A DNA stretch of 64,000 nt from Aspidiotus rigidus (taxonomy: Eukaryota > Arthropoda > Insecta > Hemiptera > Diaspididae), in contig JAVHKY010000009.1 in assembly GCA_035079385.1 (NCBI GenBank), positions 372,001 to 436,000 on the forward strand. Direction: 5' to 3'. Both the position numbers and the translations under genes were made by a program. The notes beneath the pieces were generated by a model. The model was given only the letters and a program-made list of their open reading frames with translations, had not been told where the DNA came from and ran no database searches. This document shows, piece by piece, positions 34,219 through 44,517 of this stretch (the first letter of the stretch is position 1; every line of letters starts with the position of its first letter).

Positions 34219-34889
34219 ACGCGTAAATATACAAAAATATAGGTCGTGGGGCGACTAATAACTGTCCACAAAATTAATGAATTGTCATGAAATTTTTCCA
34301 GAGTGTTGGATGAGTGTTTAAGGGTATGCTCTACCTTCAATGAAATGGTAACTTGGAATACCTCTCAGGAGACTAATATTGCACAGAATGCGATGAAACT
34401 TTGGAGATTTATTGTTTAAGGTTACAGAAATACCGCTAATTGGTTCTGAGCGCGTAATATTCATAATTTTTTTTTACAATTTCCAATATACACTACTTGT
34501 AAACTAATTAGCGGTATTTCTGTAACCTTGAACAATAAAACTCCGAAGTTTCATCGCATTCTGTGCAATATTAGACTCATGAGAGGTATTTCAAGTTACC
34601 ATTTCATCCAAGGTATAAAGCATCCCCGCCTTAATACATCAGGTCTAAAATTAATTTGGAACTCATAATATTATTTAGAACTCTTGTTATCAATGATCAA
34701 AAAGTGATATATTTCAAGCATTTTCAGTCGTTGATAACGAGGTTTCTAAATGATCTGATAAGTTATAAATAAATTTTAGACCTGTGTCAAACGCTCATCT
34801 AACACTCTGAAAAAATTTTATGACAATTGATTAATTTTGTGGACAGTTATTAGTCGCCCCACGACCTATATTTTTGTATATTTACGCGT
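34219..34889. mobile_element. family T composite foldback element
   Basis: Outer arms of about 105 bp begin ACGCGTAAATATACAAAAAT and end ATTTTTGTATATTTACGCGT. They include GGTCGTGGGGCGACTAATAA and its complement. Inside lie two further hairpins side by side: 34324-34625 (GGTTACAGAAATACCGCTAA and its complement) and 34641-34780 (AGGTCTAAAATTAAT-type arms). No clear target duplication beyond possible A/T. Confidence 0.75.
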
Positions 34890-35077
34890 ATTTTTTCTGT
34901 GTAAAGCATACCCCTAAATTGACGTATCTCTGTAATATCAACTCTGTAATATCAAGATTAATTATCCACGTATCTCCATGAACGATCGTACCTCCATAAT
35001 ATCAACCTATATCTCCGTAATATCAACGATGGAAGAACTAATTTTTCAGATTTTTTGTTTCATAGAAGTGTCAGAGT

Positions 35078-35411
35078 CAGGGCTTGCGACCGAAATTTTT
35101 TTAACGGTTAACGGTTATCGGTCAAATGACCTCACAAATTTTTTTGGTTATCAGTTATCGGTCAAAATGATCCTCCCAATTTTTTCGGTTATCGGTCAAG
35201 CTGTATTTTGACCAATAACTGTTAAATGTTGAAAAATATTTCGGTCGAAGTCCTAAAATTTTCGGTCAACGTTGTTAGAAGACCTAGAATTTTCGGTCAA
35301 ATAACAGTTATAACCGAAAAAATAACGGTTAACGGTCAATCGGTCAAAATTGATATTTTCATTTCAGTTATAACAGTTAACCGAAAAATAACTGTTATTG
35401 TGCAAGCCCTG
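35078..35411. mobile_element. hAT-type MITE rich in GGTTAACCG motifs
   Basis: TIRs CAGGGCTTGCGACCG and TGCAAGCCCTG; flanking 8-bp repeat GTCAGAGT (35070-35077) and GTCAGGGT (35412-35419), 7 of 8 alike. The interior is mostly TTCGGTTATCGGTCAA and TAACGGTTAACGG repeats in both orientations, possible transposase-binding repeats. Confidence 0.82.
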
Positions 35412-35540
35412 GTCAGGGTAAACTAAAATACTTTTTAGGTTCTTGCTTCTACATGTCAAGAATCACTTGCAATGGCTTTTTTTTGGGCCCTTTTTTTTTA
35501 GTTTGGGGGCCATTCCCTTGACAGCGTTGTATTTGTAACT

Positions 35541-35923
35541 GAGAACCTATCTGTACAAAGGGCGTCTGTGAAGAAAAATTCATTACAGAAAAATCAGTCT
35601 GAAGTTTCAGTTCAAAATATCTCCGCAACAACGAGTTTAATCAAAAAAATGGTAAGGATGAAAATTAAAGAGCAACTCTTCCTCTATAAGAAACGATGAT
35701 CACATTTTGAATACATCCAGAAACAAACAAAGTAGAAATCATTGAAAATATGACGACGGACGCCCTTCTTGCTGAGATTAAAAAATTGTGGGTTTGAAGA
35801 AAAAAAAAAAAAAAAAAAAAAAAAAATTATAAAAGATAGTTTATGATCTGAAACGCACGAAAATCGAGGTCTCCACAAAAAGGGCATCCGTCCGACGGAC
35901 GCCCTTTGTACAGATAGGTCCTC
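35541..35923. mobile_element. family U TIR element with AACT duplication
   Basis: Left GAGAACCTATCTGTACAAAG then GGCGTC; right GACGCCCTTTGTACAGATAG then GTCCTC. AACT lies immediately outside both ends (35537-35540, 35924-35927). An interior A run (about 35799-35826) may be expanded. The superfamily is unassigned. Confidence 0.72.
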
Positions 35924-36007
35924 AACTGATGGCAAATCTAAGGAATCTCAGATTGCAAATGAGTATGCTTGTACTGCTGCGTACTGCGTAATTTGTTTGC
36001 TTTGTTA

Positions 36008-36224
36008 TAGGGCTTTTCCATGTTGGCGCATTGCATGTATTCTCCTACATGTTATTGAAATGGTAGTATTTCTAACATTGCTCTTATGGCAAACTACTCC
36101 ACAATGAAAATGAGTATGCAATCCAGCAACACCCCTAAGAGCAATGTTGGAATTTTGGAAATACTACCATTGCGATGACACGTAGGAGAATACATATGCA
36201 ATGCGCCAACGTGGAAAAGCCCTA
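36008..36224. mobile_element. family A foldback MITE (copy 2)
   Basis: TAGGGCTTTTCCATGTTGGC at left; GCCAACGTGGAAAAGCCCTA at right; TA on both sides (36006-36007, 36225-36226). It shares the end wording and the TCTTATGG...CATAAGA-like core with 33389-33600. TA target and foldback structure suggest Tc1/mariner-type mobilisation. Confidence 0.8.
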
Positions 36225-36239
36225 TAAGATTTGACGCTT

Positions 36240-36902
36240 ATAAGCTATTAATTTAGGAACGTTGATCAATATGATCACATGCGTTCTTCTTATTTTGTAC
36301 AGCGGATTATTTCAATCACAATTACCGTCATATAATATTAATTACATTCCTTGTTCACATTTCGGTCTCTTGATAGAGAGGTATCAGTTTGATTACGTGC
36401 TTTGAGTGTTTGCTTTTACAGAATAGAATTTAAGTGATACCTAGGAGATAAATTCACATTGTTGCAATCGGTCGGGGAAATATGAAAATATTATGAACAA
36501 TAAAAGTAGATTGAAAAGAGTTTTTTCAATATTGTACAAATCTACTTTATTAGTTACTTTTACAATCATCAGTTGTATTGCATTTCTGATGGGATAACAC
36601 CCGAAAGTACTATTGTAAAAGCAACTAAAAAGTAGATTTGTACAATTGAAAAAACCCTTTTCAATATTAGTGCTCTACTTACACCTCAATGAGTTCCGAT
36701 CATAAAAGTAGAGTATTGAGTTATTAATTTAGGAACGTTGATCAATGATCACCTGCATTCTTCCTATTTCATACTGCGGATTATTTTAATCACGATCATC
36801 GTCCTATTAATTACATTTGTTGTTCACATTTCTGTCTCTTGATAGAAAGGTATCAGTTTGATTAACTACGTTGAGTTGAGTGTTCGCTTTTACGGAATAG
36901 AA
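36240..36902. repeat. ~180-bp direct repeats flanking a palindrome
   Basis: Copies at about 36243-36428 and 36718-36902 (offset about 476). They share TTAATTTAGGAACGTTGATC, GCGGATTATTT, TTCACATTTC, GTCTCTTGATAG and GGTATCAGTTTGATTA. Between them, 36511-36664 is a palindrome with arms TTGAAAAGAGTTTTTTCAAT then ATTGTACAAATCTAC. The layout could be a terminal-repeat miniature retroelement or a segmental duplication; no LTR-type TG...CA ends are evident. Confidence 0.6.
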
Positions 36903-37160
36903 TCTTTGACTATATACATCTTATGGACTGAGCTTTGTCCATATACTGCAATGTTAAACGATCGTGGAAACGTGAATAGCGTGCGGAAGACAGCGCGGGT
37001 GAGGCGCGGAGGAGTAACAGCTCCTCCTCCCTCCACAATCAACCGCGTCGCCTATTCCGAGTTCTCCGCATCTGATTTTCTTATCATATCTTTCCACGAG
37101 TAAACGTTGTCCAAGCTCAGTCCATAAGAGGTATATCTTAGACCATCTTAGTACATAGAC

Positions 37161-37321
37161 TAAGGCGCTAGAGGTATTCTCAAGAATGTAAACAAACACG
37201 TGATGTGGTGGTAAATTTTAGTGAAGCGGTTCGACTTCGCACCTATAGTCGCACCGCTTCACTAAAATTCACCACCACATCACGTGTTTGTTTACATTCT
37301 TGAGAATACCTCTAGCGCCTT
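37161..37321. mobile_element. near-perfect palindromic element P (inside F2)
   Basis: Two 69-bp arms with a single mismatch around a 22-base loop: AAGGCGCTAGAGGTATTCTC at the tip; TTTTAGTGAAGCGGT next to the loop. ACATAGAC flanks on both sides (37153-37160, 37322-37329). Such an intact palindrome suggests recent insertion. Confidence 0.82.
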
Positions 37322-37477
37322 ACATAGACCGCCGATAGCCTATGTAAATGACGTTATCAGTTGTCGGAAGATAAGAGGTTGGCTGTAAGTCGGAAAGGTT
37401 TGGTATGGATGGTTCGGTGCATGCGACCTAAGGGGATGTGAGCGATACCACACCCACTCACATTAACGCCGTGAGAC

Positions 37478-38363
37478 CTCTGCCGTACAAAGTTGAATTG
37501 ACGTATATCCAAAGCGACGATCGGGAAGAAGTTACATTTTCTTAAAATAAGATTAATACGGCTGACTGAGATGTAAATATGTGTTACTAGAACGATTTTT
37601 CAACGAGAAATCCAATTATCACACCAGTTTTCTGCTACAAACATCCCTCCTTCCGATATTAACGTTTTTGGATCGTGGTTTGGATACGTCAAAAACGTCC
37701 ATTTCAACAAAATTCAGAGTAGTGTGTGTGAAACAAAGCTCCAATTTTCTAGATTTGAATTTTTCCCTGTTATTCCATCAATGAAGTAATAGTAGTGTGT
37801 TATCACGATTCACACACTCGCACCAATCGTCCAGAAGATACAGTTTGCCTGATCGTCAATTGGGATGTTAACCTAAGTTACGTAAGTTGGTAGCCGTGTT
37901 TGAACATGTGGGGGATAATTTTAACGTACCATGCTTCACGATGCGGAATTTGCAATTTTCAAATACGATTTAAATTATTACAATTCGTATTGTCGAAAAA
38001 TTATATCCTATAAATCGTTTAAATACTTCAAGAGAATCGATAACTGAAAGAAGCAATTCTATTAATGAAGTATTGAGTCATCTACGACTAATTGAAAATC
38101 ACGATTCTTATGGCCAAATACATTGAACGTAAAATCGTCACCCAGAAATTCAAGCGAGTGCGGCGAGAGAGGAAGGCGATGGTTCTACGACATTTTTCCG
38201 ACTACGAATTTCCGACACGACATTTTTCCGACACACAAATTTTCCGACCCGACATTTCTTTGACAGTTCATGTTTCCGACACGACATTTCTCCGACACGA
38301 CAATAATCCGACCTAGGTTAACATCCCAATTTGGATGTACGTCAATTTAACTTTGTACGGCAA
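37478..38363. mobile_element. family D TIR element D2 (inside F2)
   Basis: Left CTCTGCCGTACAAAGTTGAA then TTGACGTATATCC; right GGATGTACGTCAATTTAACT then TTGTACGGCA. It is interrupted at 37862-38327 by element E. GTAAGTCGG...AAGGTTTG text on both outer sides belongs to F2. Confidence 0.78.
37862..38327. mobile_element. TIR element E with AATT duplication (inside D2)
   Basis: GGGATGTTAACCTAAG at left; CCTAGGTTAACATCCC at right; AATT outside both ends (37858-37861, 38328-38331). Near its right end, 38190-38310 repeats a CCGACACGACATTTYTCCGA-like unit about five times. Comparison with the other D copies shows the site without E. Superfamily unknown. Confidence 0.75.
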
Positions 38364-38473
38364 ACCTTACCGACTTACAGAGTCTCCTATGTTCCGACAA
38401 GCTTCTTATCACTATTAGCGGTCTATGTACTATAATATGGTCTAAGAGGTATATAGTCAAAAAATATAATGAA

Positions 38474-39429
38474 CTAGCGGTTGGCGACGCGCCTCCGGCG
38501 CGCCTGACCGCTAGCTGTGTGTTGAGTAGATATCTGTGTTTTATAGGTATCTGTATCTTGTAGGTATGTGTGTTTTGTAGGTATCCTGGAATTCAGATGA
38601 ATTTTTAAAAAAGAAACAGTGGAAAGAGTTTTGCAAAATTCACAACTATTCAGTTCAAAAATAAGAAAATAGACACCAAAAACTGCGACTGTACTTATAA
38701 AAATATATCAAAGTTCCGAGTCGCACAAAAATAAAATCACCAAATTAAATTTTTTACACACTAATTCACTTGAGAGCTGACTTAACGCGTGAAGCCTGTA
38801 TTCATCGCAGCAGAATACAGACAAATCCATTGACATTTTGCCAGTCCCTAAGAAAACACACGGACAAGAGGTAAAAAAAAGGGTAATTTCCGCTAGCCCA
38901 TACGCAGTGCGCACCGTGTCTAGACATTGGTTCTTGTATGAGATACCGGATGTAAAATCCTTTATGTAGGTGTTTTTAAAACTGTGAATAAAATAACTTG
39001 CTTAGTATGGAAGTACAGCGAATACTGTAGTCACAAAATTTCCTCCTAAAAATCTGGAACCGGGCTCATTCGAAAGGAAATTACAGGGGCTACAATTTTT
39101 GTTCTCTTCAATTTTTCATAAAAATGAGTTATACTCGAGTTATCACAATAATTCAATTCTCGAAACTGCGCCACTCAACGCGCGTAGGTCTAACGTACAT
39201 GGCAAGCTACACCACCACGTTTTTTTATATTGAAAAGAGTCATTGTTTTCGCCCTTTTTTGAAATTACTCAGCACCTCCCCGTCAAATTTTTATTTTTAT
39301 GAGTCTATGTGCTGCTCTGGGATGAGGACAATATATCCTGAAAGTTTGAAAGCGATCGGCCCAGTAGTTCTCGAGTTATAAACGGACAGGACGACAGACG
39401 GACAAACTTTCTGCTTTATATATTAGAGA
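38474..39429 (-). mobile_element. non-autonomous Helitron (copy H-b)
   Basis: Minus strand: host A (39430), 5' TCTCTAATATATAAAGCAG, and a 3' end with a strong CGCGCC-GGA-GGCGCG hairpin (38489-38503), then GTCGCCAACCG and CTAG (38474-38477), with host T next. It is nearly identical to H-a over its 3' about 700 bp, with a different 5' third. Confidence 0.88.
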
Positions 39430-40070
39430 TAATAAAAGTAGAGAAAAAAGAATGAACGATTGTGTAGGGTAGTATCTCAATACTTGAACATGAAATCAAT
39501 ATTAACTAAGATATTGTATCTGTTTCAATCTCGCGTTTATTGATCGTTATATTCTTTCCTCACTACCTATGTCTCGCAAATTGTTGAGGGCTTATTGCTT
39601 TGTCAATCCTATGTAGTGGTCTGTGTTACATGCGATCCGATTTGTCAAATAAATGTTTTGTCGCCTAGCATAGTGTAATTAGTTTAAGGGCCTGGAATAC
39701 TATTTTCTTATCATATCTTTTCATATTCGCGTATGCGATCGGTTTGTGATCTTAGACCATATAATAGATAGGCCGAGCATCAGCCATATAAGCGTATGTC
39801 AACCATTGATACGAGGACATGATAAGAAAATAAGGATCGCTGGACCCTGTTTACATTTTTATGTGCGTAGCGGGTGAATGCGCGGCGGAGTGAAACACAC
39901 ACTTCAGCGTCTCCTTCTCCGCAGTCAACCGCGCTACCCAGAAAGGGTCCGATGATCCTTATAGCACTACTAATCACTATGCTCGGTCTATCTATTATAT
40001 GGTCTAAGTTTGTGATAGGTTCATGTTCAGCAAAGTAGGTTGCATCACGACACATTTTTATGCATTATGT
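39430..40070. repeat. family W dispersed repeat (copy 1), interrupted by F1
   Basis: Text such as GTGTAGGGTAGTATCTYAAT then ACTTGAACATGAAATCAAT, TTTCAATCTCGCGTT, and GCAAAGTAGGTTGCATCA reappears inverted at 53618-53840, with internal gaps. The W copy at 53.6 kb lacks F1 and keeps a single TTTGTGAT-equivalent, showing the empty site. Confidence 0.7.
39751..40008. mobile_element. family F TIR element F1 (inside W)
   Basis: CTTAGACCATATAATAGATA at left; TATCTATTATATGGTCTAAG at right; perfect 8-bp duplication TTTGTGAT (39743-39750 and 40009-40016). 258 bp with a GC-richer middle (GCGCGGCGGAG, CCGCGCTACCC). No coding sequence. Confidence 0.87.
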
Positions 40071-40886
40071 TATTTGAAGAAAACAAGCAAGAAAGATATG
40101 AGAATGTGAATAATTGAAGAGAACAAGGAATGATAATTATGAATGTAGAAGTGTGGAGTAGAATGCGACAATATTAAATGATCAAAGAGGAGTACAGATG
40201 TCTGAAAAAAGTGAGTCAATGAAATTGAGAATAAACTGAATAAACTGTTGAGAAGAAAGGTGAGAAAAAGATATACCATGGTTATTGGGTGTTTGTTTTA
40301 AGTTACATATTACCAATACTTAGTAGTGACTGGAAATTGCATCAAGATCGAGAAGAATCAATATAATAAGTTAAGAAATTGTTGAATGTTTGTTTAGGTA
40401 CTTGTGAAAAATTGATGAACATTTCTGCGAAGGGAGATAAGTATTACCGTATCAAAGAAATCAAGACCAAATTTCAGAACCCATAAAGCGTAAAGCCAGA
40501 GATGTGGAATCAAGAAAGCTGAAAGCAGAAACTCAGAAATAAATCCCAACATTGCAAGCCAAATATTTGACAGAATATTAATGGGAGAAACTACGCATCA
40601 AGCTAAAAGCCAAAGAATAACTTGTATTTAGTGTAGAAATTGGAGAAGGATGACAAGTTGAAAGCTTAAAGGTGTATTATAGAATAAAAGCTAAAACTTA
40701 GAAGTCAAACGCTGAGTCGAGTCAGAAAGTCAAGAAGCTTAGCAAGAACCTCTTCCAGCCAACCAGCAGTCGGGTGCTTGTTTGTAATGATTTTAGGGGT
40801 AATTTTTATTTTTCAACAAGGAACACATCCAATGACAATGTTAGTTCTTCTATGAATGCAACTTCCATGTTGAATTATTGGAGTTA
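40071..40886. other. no recognised gene; AAGC-rich low complexity
   Basis: 40480-40760 is rich in AAAGCYRAAAGC-like words, similar in style to 46900-47170. The 69-codon minus-strand frame at 40070-40279 is hydrophobic but biased in composition, and has no domain. Confidence 0.45.
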
Positions 40887-41034
40887 TACTCTGTTCACGT
40901 TAAGAAGGGATAGAAAGTCGTACAATGTATGTACCTCGAGAACGGCAAATGGTGGATTAGAATTACATGGAGTGTTCCGTTCTCAAGGTACGTACTTTGT
41001 ACTACTTCCCATCCTTTCTTAACGTGAACTGACT
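40887..41034. mobile_element. family B foldback MITE (copy 2)
   Basis: TACTCTGTTCACGTTAAGAA at left; TTTCTTAACGTGAACTGAC at right; inner arms around AGAACGG / CCGTTCTCAAGG. Related copies are at 43807-43929 and a one-ended piece at 52020-52110. Confidence 0.72.
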
Positions 41035-41149
41035 TTATCATATGCTAATTTGATGATTATATCAGATTTTTATTCCCAGAGGCGTGATGAAATTGATATT
41101 TCTTGCTGTTTAGAATCTGAGTGAGTTTTCAACAAGAAATACATGGTGA

Positions 41150-41371
41150 TAATTGATGATAATTTCTTTGCACTTTGCGGAAGCGTCCATTCTCGAGATA
41201 ATAGGAGATACGTCCATCCAAAGATTAGAATATTTGTCTCCACTGTAAGTACGCGTTCACACACGCACACAACATGAAGTAGAAAACACCACTAAGAGGG
41301 TAAGAGGTCGCGTTCTTGAGATCGTTGTTTTGGAGATAGTCATTGTAATTTAACTTTATACGGCAGAGTCG
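41150..41371. mobile_element. family D element end
   Basis: The right part reads GATCGTTGTTTTGGAGATAG then TCATTGTAATTTAACTTTAT and ACGGCAGAG, the D terminus. A GAGATACGTCCATCC block near 41205 may be inner D sequence. The left terminus is not found. Confidence 0.5.
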
Positions 41372-41459
41372 AGGTGTTTGAAAAGAGGTGTGCTCAGATT
41401 GATTGTATGTAGCGCCTTGTTGTTTACATGTTGCTGAGCACACCTCTTTTCAAACACCT
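41372..41459. mobile_element. small foldback R
   Basis: Arms AGGTGTTTGAAAAGAGGTGT then GCTCAG and the exact complement, separated by about 36 bases. It abuts the D terminus at 41371. Confidence 0.7.
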
Positions 41460-41539
41460 TGTGGCAGAGTGACCCACCACTGCCACATACTTGATTTTTC
41501 AGATTTGACATTTGACATCTGCTTACATTGAGCGAGAAT

Positions 41540-42262
41540 ACCTATAGCTCTAGCATTACAGTAAGGAACTATTGGGATTTAAACTTGAAGTTTTAACAAA
41601 GGTTGGCACCCTGCGTTTTATCGATTACTGAGTGAGTGATCATGATGATTTCATCGTTAGACTACGGCAAAATTTAAAACTTTTTTTAATCAACTAGAAA
41701 TTCATTTTGAAAGAAAACTTAACATACATTTTATTGCACTGTTGTTAAAAAATTGAATTATAATCAATTTAACTACGCAGATCAATTTTCCAACATTTTT
41801 TGCCCTCCTGAAGTTGACAGTATTTCCGCTTAGAACTATCCACAATCACTCACTCAATTTTGCCCTCGCAGGTAATTTTTCAGCGCCATCTAGTGCAGGT
41901 TTAAACCCCAATATAAGATGAGTATGCGCAAGTGATAAGAAAAGGACCGTCGCCATGTTGATAAAGTTAAGAGAAGAGCAATTTCAGGAAGTTTCAGGAA
42001 AGCCGTGGGAAAAATTTAACTGTTAACAATGAATTTTGGTTAATTAGAACGATTACATCAATGAAAACAGAAAATTAGTGAATTTCCTTCATTTTTTGTG
42101 GTTTGAATCCTCTTGTACAGTATTTGATATTTGATTTTGAATATTCTCTTAGGGCACTACTCTGACTGCTCCTTCTTCAACTTTATCACAATGCGGACAA
42201 TCCTATTCTAATCACTTGCGCAGACCTATCTTATACAGTTCCTTATAGTTACGCCTCTGGCG
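41540..42262. mobile_element. TIR element X, interrupted by L1
   Basis: The left arm TAAGGAACTA resumes after L1 as TATAAGATGAGTATGCGCAA then GTGATAAGAAAAGG...GATAAAGTTAAGAG. The right arm (42160-42245) is its complement: TTCAACTTTATCAC, CACTTGCGCAGACC, CTTATACAGTTCCTTA. Boundaries are approximate. Confidence 0.6.
41570..41913. mobile_element. family L TIR element L1 (inside X)
   Basis: TATTGGGATTTAAACTTGAA at left; CAGGTTTAAACCCCAATA at right. It shares ends and length with 44518-44859. The GCGCCATCTAGTG stretch near its right end resembles a motif common in insect short interspersed repeats. Confidence 0.72.
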
Positions 42263-42282
42263 CCTTGAAAAATCACCGATTA

Positions 42283-42390
42283 GTTCTGCCGTACAAAGTT
42301 AAATTGATGTATATATTCAAATCGACGATCAGACAAATCATATCTTTTGAACGATTGGTACAAGTGTGTGAATCGTGAATGGTAAGTGAT
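42283..42390. mobile_element. family D element end
   Basis: CTGCCGTACAAAGTTAAATT then GATGTATATATTCAAATCGA and CGATCAG...GTGTGTGAATCGTGA closely match the inverted right portion of D2 (37800-37860 plus 38332-38363). Only one terminus is present. Confidence 0.55.
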
Positions 42391-42447
42391 AACCACTGTA
42401 TAAGATGAAGTGGTGAGGTACTGAGGTAGTGACACAAACGTATTTTG

Positions 42448-43207
42448 CTCTGCTGTACAAAAAAATAAATGACGTATGTCACAAAAGTTTCAGAATTTTG
42501 GGTCACAATAAAGGTGTAATGTTATAAATTATAATATCTTCTTTCGTTTAAAATAAATAGAATTAGGATCTATTTGCATAAGTGATGTCGGCTAGGAGCG
42601 CCACTTTCCACGCGAGAGAAAATGAATGAAAACATGATACGTACAAAAGACCCATTTAAATAACACAGCCTTCATTTTCAAAAGCTATCTTTCCACTATT
42701 TTTCCATTAATTTTAATAATTGAAATATACAAATAATTGAATGAAGTGTGTTAAACCAAATTCCAGTGCCTTTCAAGTATGTTTCCACTTGAATTTTTTG
42801 AGAAATATTAGAAAAAGTCAAGTATGCTGTGTTAAATGAATAGTACTGTATCATGTTTTCATCCAGCTTCTAAAAACTTCCGTATAGCAGCGACTCTTTT
42901 GATCACTTATGCAAATGGATCACAATGGATGAATTTCAGGAACTAGACTATTTTCAATGAAGGATTTGATATTGAAGTCAGTTTGAAGATAACAATATTA
43001 TTGTTCTCTTAAAAACTCGATAAATGACATAGGTACGTCTCCATAATATAATCTTGACATATGTCGCGGAATTACACACCGATTGATCTGGTGCATACAT
43101 GCACACAAACGCACATTTACAAGTCCAAGATCTCATTTTCCAAATTGTTACATAGAGCAATAAAACAAGAACATCCACATCCGTCTTTTATTTTTTGTAC
43201 AGCAGCG
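42448..43207. mobile_element. family D element D3 (inside J3)
   Basis: CTCTGCTGTACAAAAAAATA then AATGACGTATGTC at left; GTCTTTTATTTTTTGTACAG then CAGCG at right. Alignment with J2 shows the J text is interrupted exactly here. No coding sequence. Confidence 0.68.
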
Positions 43208-43372
43208 CTATGGTAAACTCTGTATGGTGTCTGTAATTTTTAAGTAGTTCTGAACGTTTCAAGCGCAGCGCTAGTGAAGAAAGAGATGGACAATACACAA
43301 GGTCTTCTGAGAATTCACTACTTTTCAAACATTTTATTGCAGAATTAGGAATCAACCCAGACACTTGATACT

Positions 43373-43620
43373 AGGTCATTATTATTTCCACACTCTCCTA
43401 TTTTTATGACTGATAACAGTTTATCATGATTTGAAAATAATAAGAGAACATACTAGACTAAGTGCCAAAGCAAAATGCAAGATTCAACACACTATTGAGA
43501 AATGCAAAATAGCTTCACTAATCACAAATTCCTCATCTGAATAGAGAGCTATGGAGATAAATGATGACGTAACGACTGAATATGGCGGACCATGTCCTCA
43601 CTCGTATTTATAGGGCTCTA
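43373..43620. mobile_element. family I element I1 (inside J3), left end deleted
   Basis: Perfect 8-bp duplication TTGATACT (43365-43372, 43621-43628). The right end is GGCGGACCATGTCCTCACTC then GTATTTATAGGGCTCTA. The left about 55 bp present in I2 (45923-46228) are missing. The 8-bp duplication fits hAT. Confidence 0.82.
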
Positions 43621-43742
43621 TTGATACTCAACACAAAAATACTATTTATTCTACTTCATGAAATTTTGAAAGTATCATACTATCATCCTCCTAAGTGAAT
43701 TCCTCAATCTTTTATGGAAATTTCATAGATATTACTTAGGAA

Positions 43743-44000
43743 CTGGGCAAAAACTGGTAGTTTGAAACTACCCGTAGTTTGGTAGTGCATATCTCAAAAC
43801 TACCTATACTCTGTTCACATTAAGGAAGGTTAGAAATATGACCTTGAGAACGGAACGATAGATTAAAATTACCCGGAGCGTTCCGTTCTCGAGGTCATAT
43901 TTCTATCCTTCCTTAATGTGAACAGAGTATAGTTAGTAGTTACTTGGTAGTCTCCTCAGAAAACTACCAGTACTACCGGTAGTGTTTCAAATTTGTCCGT
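43743..44000. mobile_element. family C element, GGTAGT-rich, interrupted by B1
   Basis: Begins CTGGGCAAAAACTGGTAGTT then TGAAACTACC; after B1 continues with GTAGTTACTTGGTAGTC and ACTACCGGTAGTG. The same style lies at 55310-55440 (AACTACCGGTTTTTACCCAT). Probably a hAT-type short element; the right end is approximate. Confidence 0.55.
43807..43929. mobile_element. family B foldback MITE B1 (inside C)
   Basis: TACTCTGTTCACATTAAGGA at left; TCCTTAATGTGAACAGAGTA at right; TA on each side (43805-43806, 43930-43931). The arms also include GACCTTGAGAACGGAACG. Almost the whole 123 bp folds back. Confidence 0.85.
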
Positions 44001-44517
44001 TCAAAGCTTGAAGCGCTAATGAGCCAAAAAAATTCGTAAAATCATAGCCCAATCTATATAATAATATCTTCAAGTCAACGCTCAGTCACTCAATTTTCAT
44101 TTTTGTTACGTTTTCTTTTCACGTTTATACATTTAACACTACAATTTAATGATTTTAATGATCATCCTTTATCCATCAGGCATCATCTAATGCGTTCCGT
44201 TGTTGTTTATTGCATTTTTGTTGGAAAAAAAAGCATGTGTGCTCCATATGTCTGATAACAGGTCTCTACTCGTACTTTACCGGTAGCGACTGGTAGTCAG
44301 ACTGCCTACCGAATAGTTTTGTAGTAGCACACTGCTGTCCAAAGTGAGATCGAGTATATCCTGAATATTGGTTTTCAAAAACGGGTCTCTTGTATAACAG
44401 AGCTCAAGCGTAAAAGCAAATAGCTCGCTGTAAATTTGATCCAGTTCCAGCTCCAGGGAAGTTTGATGCAACAACCGCCTTTAACACGTTTGAACGTATG
44501 ACTGTTTCATCATTTCC

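Larger units (their letters stand above)
37137..38446. mobile_element. family F TIR element F2 (inside N)
   Basis: CTTAGACCATC...TAGTACATAGACCGC at left; GCGGTCTATGTAC...ATATGGTCTAAG at right. The perfect 8-bp duplication AGGTATAT lies at 37129-37136 and 38447-38454. A second family member is at 39751-40008. The 8-bp duplication fits hAT or P superfamilies. It contains P, D2 and E below. Confidence 0.82.
36902..38459. mobile_element. family N TIR element, split by F2
   Basis: Left end TTTGACTATATACATCTTAT then GGACTGAGCTT (36902 on). The matching right end, AAGCTCAGTCCATAAGAGGTATAT, is interrupted at 37136 by element F2 and resumes at 38447 as AGGTATATAGTCAAA. So the outer right TIR is cut in two by a later insertion. 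Confidence 0.75.
42394..43735. mobile_element. family J element J3, interrupted twice
   Basis: Left end CACTGTATAAGATGAAG. After D3 the J text resumes at 43208 (GGTAAACTCTG, AAGTAGTTCTGAACG, GCGCAGCGCTAGTGA). It is broken again by I1 (43373-43620), then continues AAAATACTATTTATTCTACT to about 43735. Compare with intact J2 (54611-55072). Confidence 0.72.

Noticed and set aside
36240..36902. LTR retrotransposon
   Set aside because: Direct repeats exist but there are no TG...CA ends, primer-binding site or polypurine tract that I can see.
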